Part shown: positions 63,846-64,000 of the stretch, piece after piece | Position numbering within the stretch: position 1 is the first letter of the stretch | Layout of the letters: every line of letters starts with the position of its first letter | Origin: Cymbomonas tetramitiformis | Lineage: Eukaryota; Chlorophyta; Pyramimonadophyceae; Pyramimonadales; Pyramimonadaceae | Assembly: GCA_001247695.2 (NCBI GenBank) | Contig: LGRX02029273.1 | Location: 1 to 64,000, forward strand | Reading direction: 5' to 3' | Length of the DNA stretch: 64,000 bases | Position numbers and translations under genes: made by a program | The notes under the pieces: generated by a model | The model's database searches: none | What the model was told of the DNA's origin: nothing | The model's input: the letters and a program-made list of their open reading frames with translations, nothing else

Positions 63846-64000
63846 TTTGACACTGACCACCCAGAGGTGGCCAGGTGCTCGGGCAGGCTGACACGAGTCG
63901 CCTGGGATGCCCTCAGCCAGGTCCGACCAGTCAGGGGCATGCATTCTGGAGGCTCCCCAGCGATCTACGGCGACGAGACCATGGAGGGTGGCAAGCTCAA
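63846..64000 (+). pseudogene. Continuation of Ty3/gypsy-like pol after the insertion
   Basis: The frame reads DTDHPEVARCSGRLTRVAWD and ALSQVRPVRGMHSGG, open to the window edge. It carries on the polyprotein interrupted at 63189. No integrase motif is visible yet. Confidence 0.6.

Larger units (their letters stand above)
52686..64000 (+). mobile_element. Ty3/gypsy-like retroelement, decayed, runs off the right edge
   Basis: Order: LTR/leader from TGTCACAAACC at 52686; Gag; aspartic protease; a long region with membrane-spanning segments; RT; RNase H. Protease-RT-RNase H order and RT motifs fit Ty3/gypsy; integrase would follow beyond the insertion at 63190-63845. At least one stop and about eight frame changes show it is inactive. 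The left-edge element is another copy on the opposite strand. Confidence 0.85.

Overview
This is nuclear DNA from a eukaryote, most likely a green alga. It has one spliced host gene whose product resembles plant and algal RTF1/VIP5, interstitial plant-type telomere repeats (TTTAGGG and its complement), and a long non-LTR retrotransposon with the domain order of the Dualen/RandI group first described from Chlamydomonas. A prasinophyte-like genome with heavy transposon load would fit, but I cannot name the species from the sequence.

Layout. 1-3956 (minus): the 5' part of a Ty3/gypsy-like retroelement whose gag-protease frame runs off the window edge. 4107-5881 (minus): a small LTR element with identical 107-bp repeats and one acidic ORF. 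7341-18115 (plus): the only confident host gene, RTF1, reconstructed here as 16 exons and 610 codons. It has one GC-AG intron and four GC-rich minisatellites in its introns, one of which multiplies a splice-donor region. 18.1-22.9 kb: no gene recognised; it holds a tRNA-like relic, a 243-bp direct duplication and an inverted repeat. About 23.0-38.2 kb (plus): a nearly intact Dualen/RandI-like non-LTR retrotransposon encoding an ORF1 protein, a Ulp1-like cysteine protease, an AP-type endonuclease, reverse transcriptase, RNase H, a zinc knuckle and a restriction-like endonuclease. It has one frame change just before the reverse transcriptase catalytic motif. 39.8-41.2 kb: a decayed hAT element with 15-bp terminal inverted repeats and an 8-bp target duplication. 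42.7-43.9 kb: a pogo/Tc1-mariner-like non-autonomous element with another inverted-repeat element nested inside. 44.7-45.6 kb: telomere-like blocks in both orientations, then a ~177-bp tandem repeat. 45608-48911: a complete small LTR element (TG...CA ends, 5-bp duplication GATAT) coding a 776-residue Gag-like protein. 50.35-50.62 kb: a MITE. 51.7-52.0 kb: a short Gag-like fragment. 52686 to the end (plus): a second, decayed copy of the Ty3/gypsy-like element seen at the left edge, carrying gag, protease, unusual membrane-spanning segments, RT and RNase H. It is interrupted at 63190-63845 by a transposon with 10-bp inverted repeats.

Apart from RTF1, a transcription-elongation factor of the Paf1 complex, almost everything is mobile DNA, much of it nested. 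The two Ty3/gypsy-like copies point outward in opposite directions and allow intact-versus-broken comparison. The strongest second-look items are the splice-donor minisatellite of RTF1, the Dualen-like element with its threefold 474-bp repeat, the membrane segments and triple hairpin motif of the Ty3/gypsy-like family, and the TGT...ACA transposon inside its pol.
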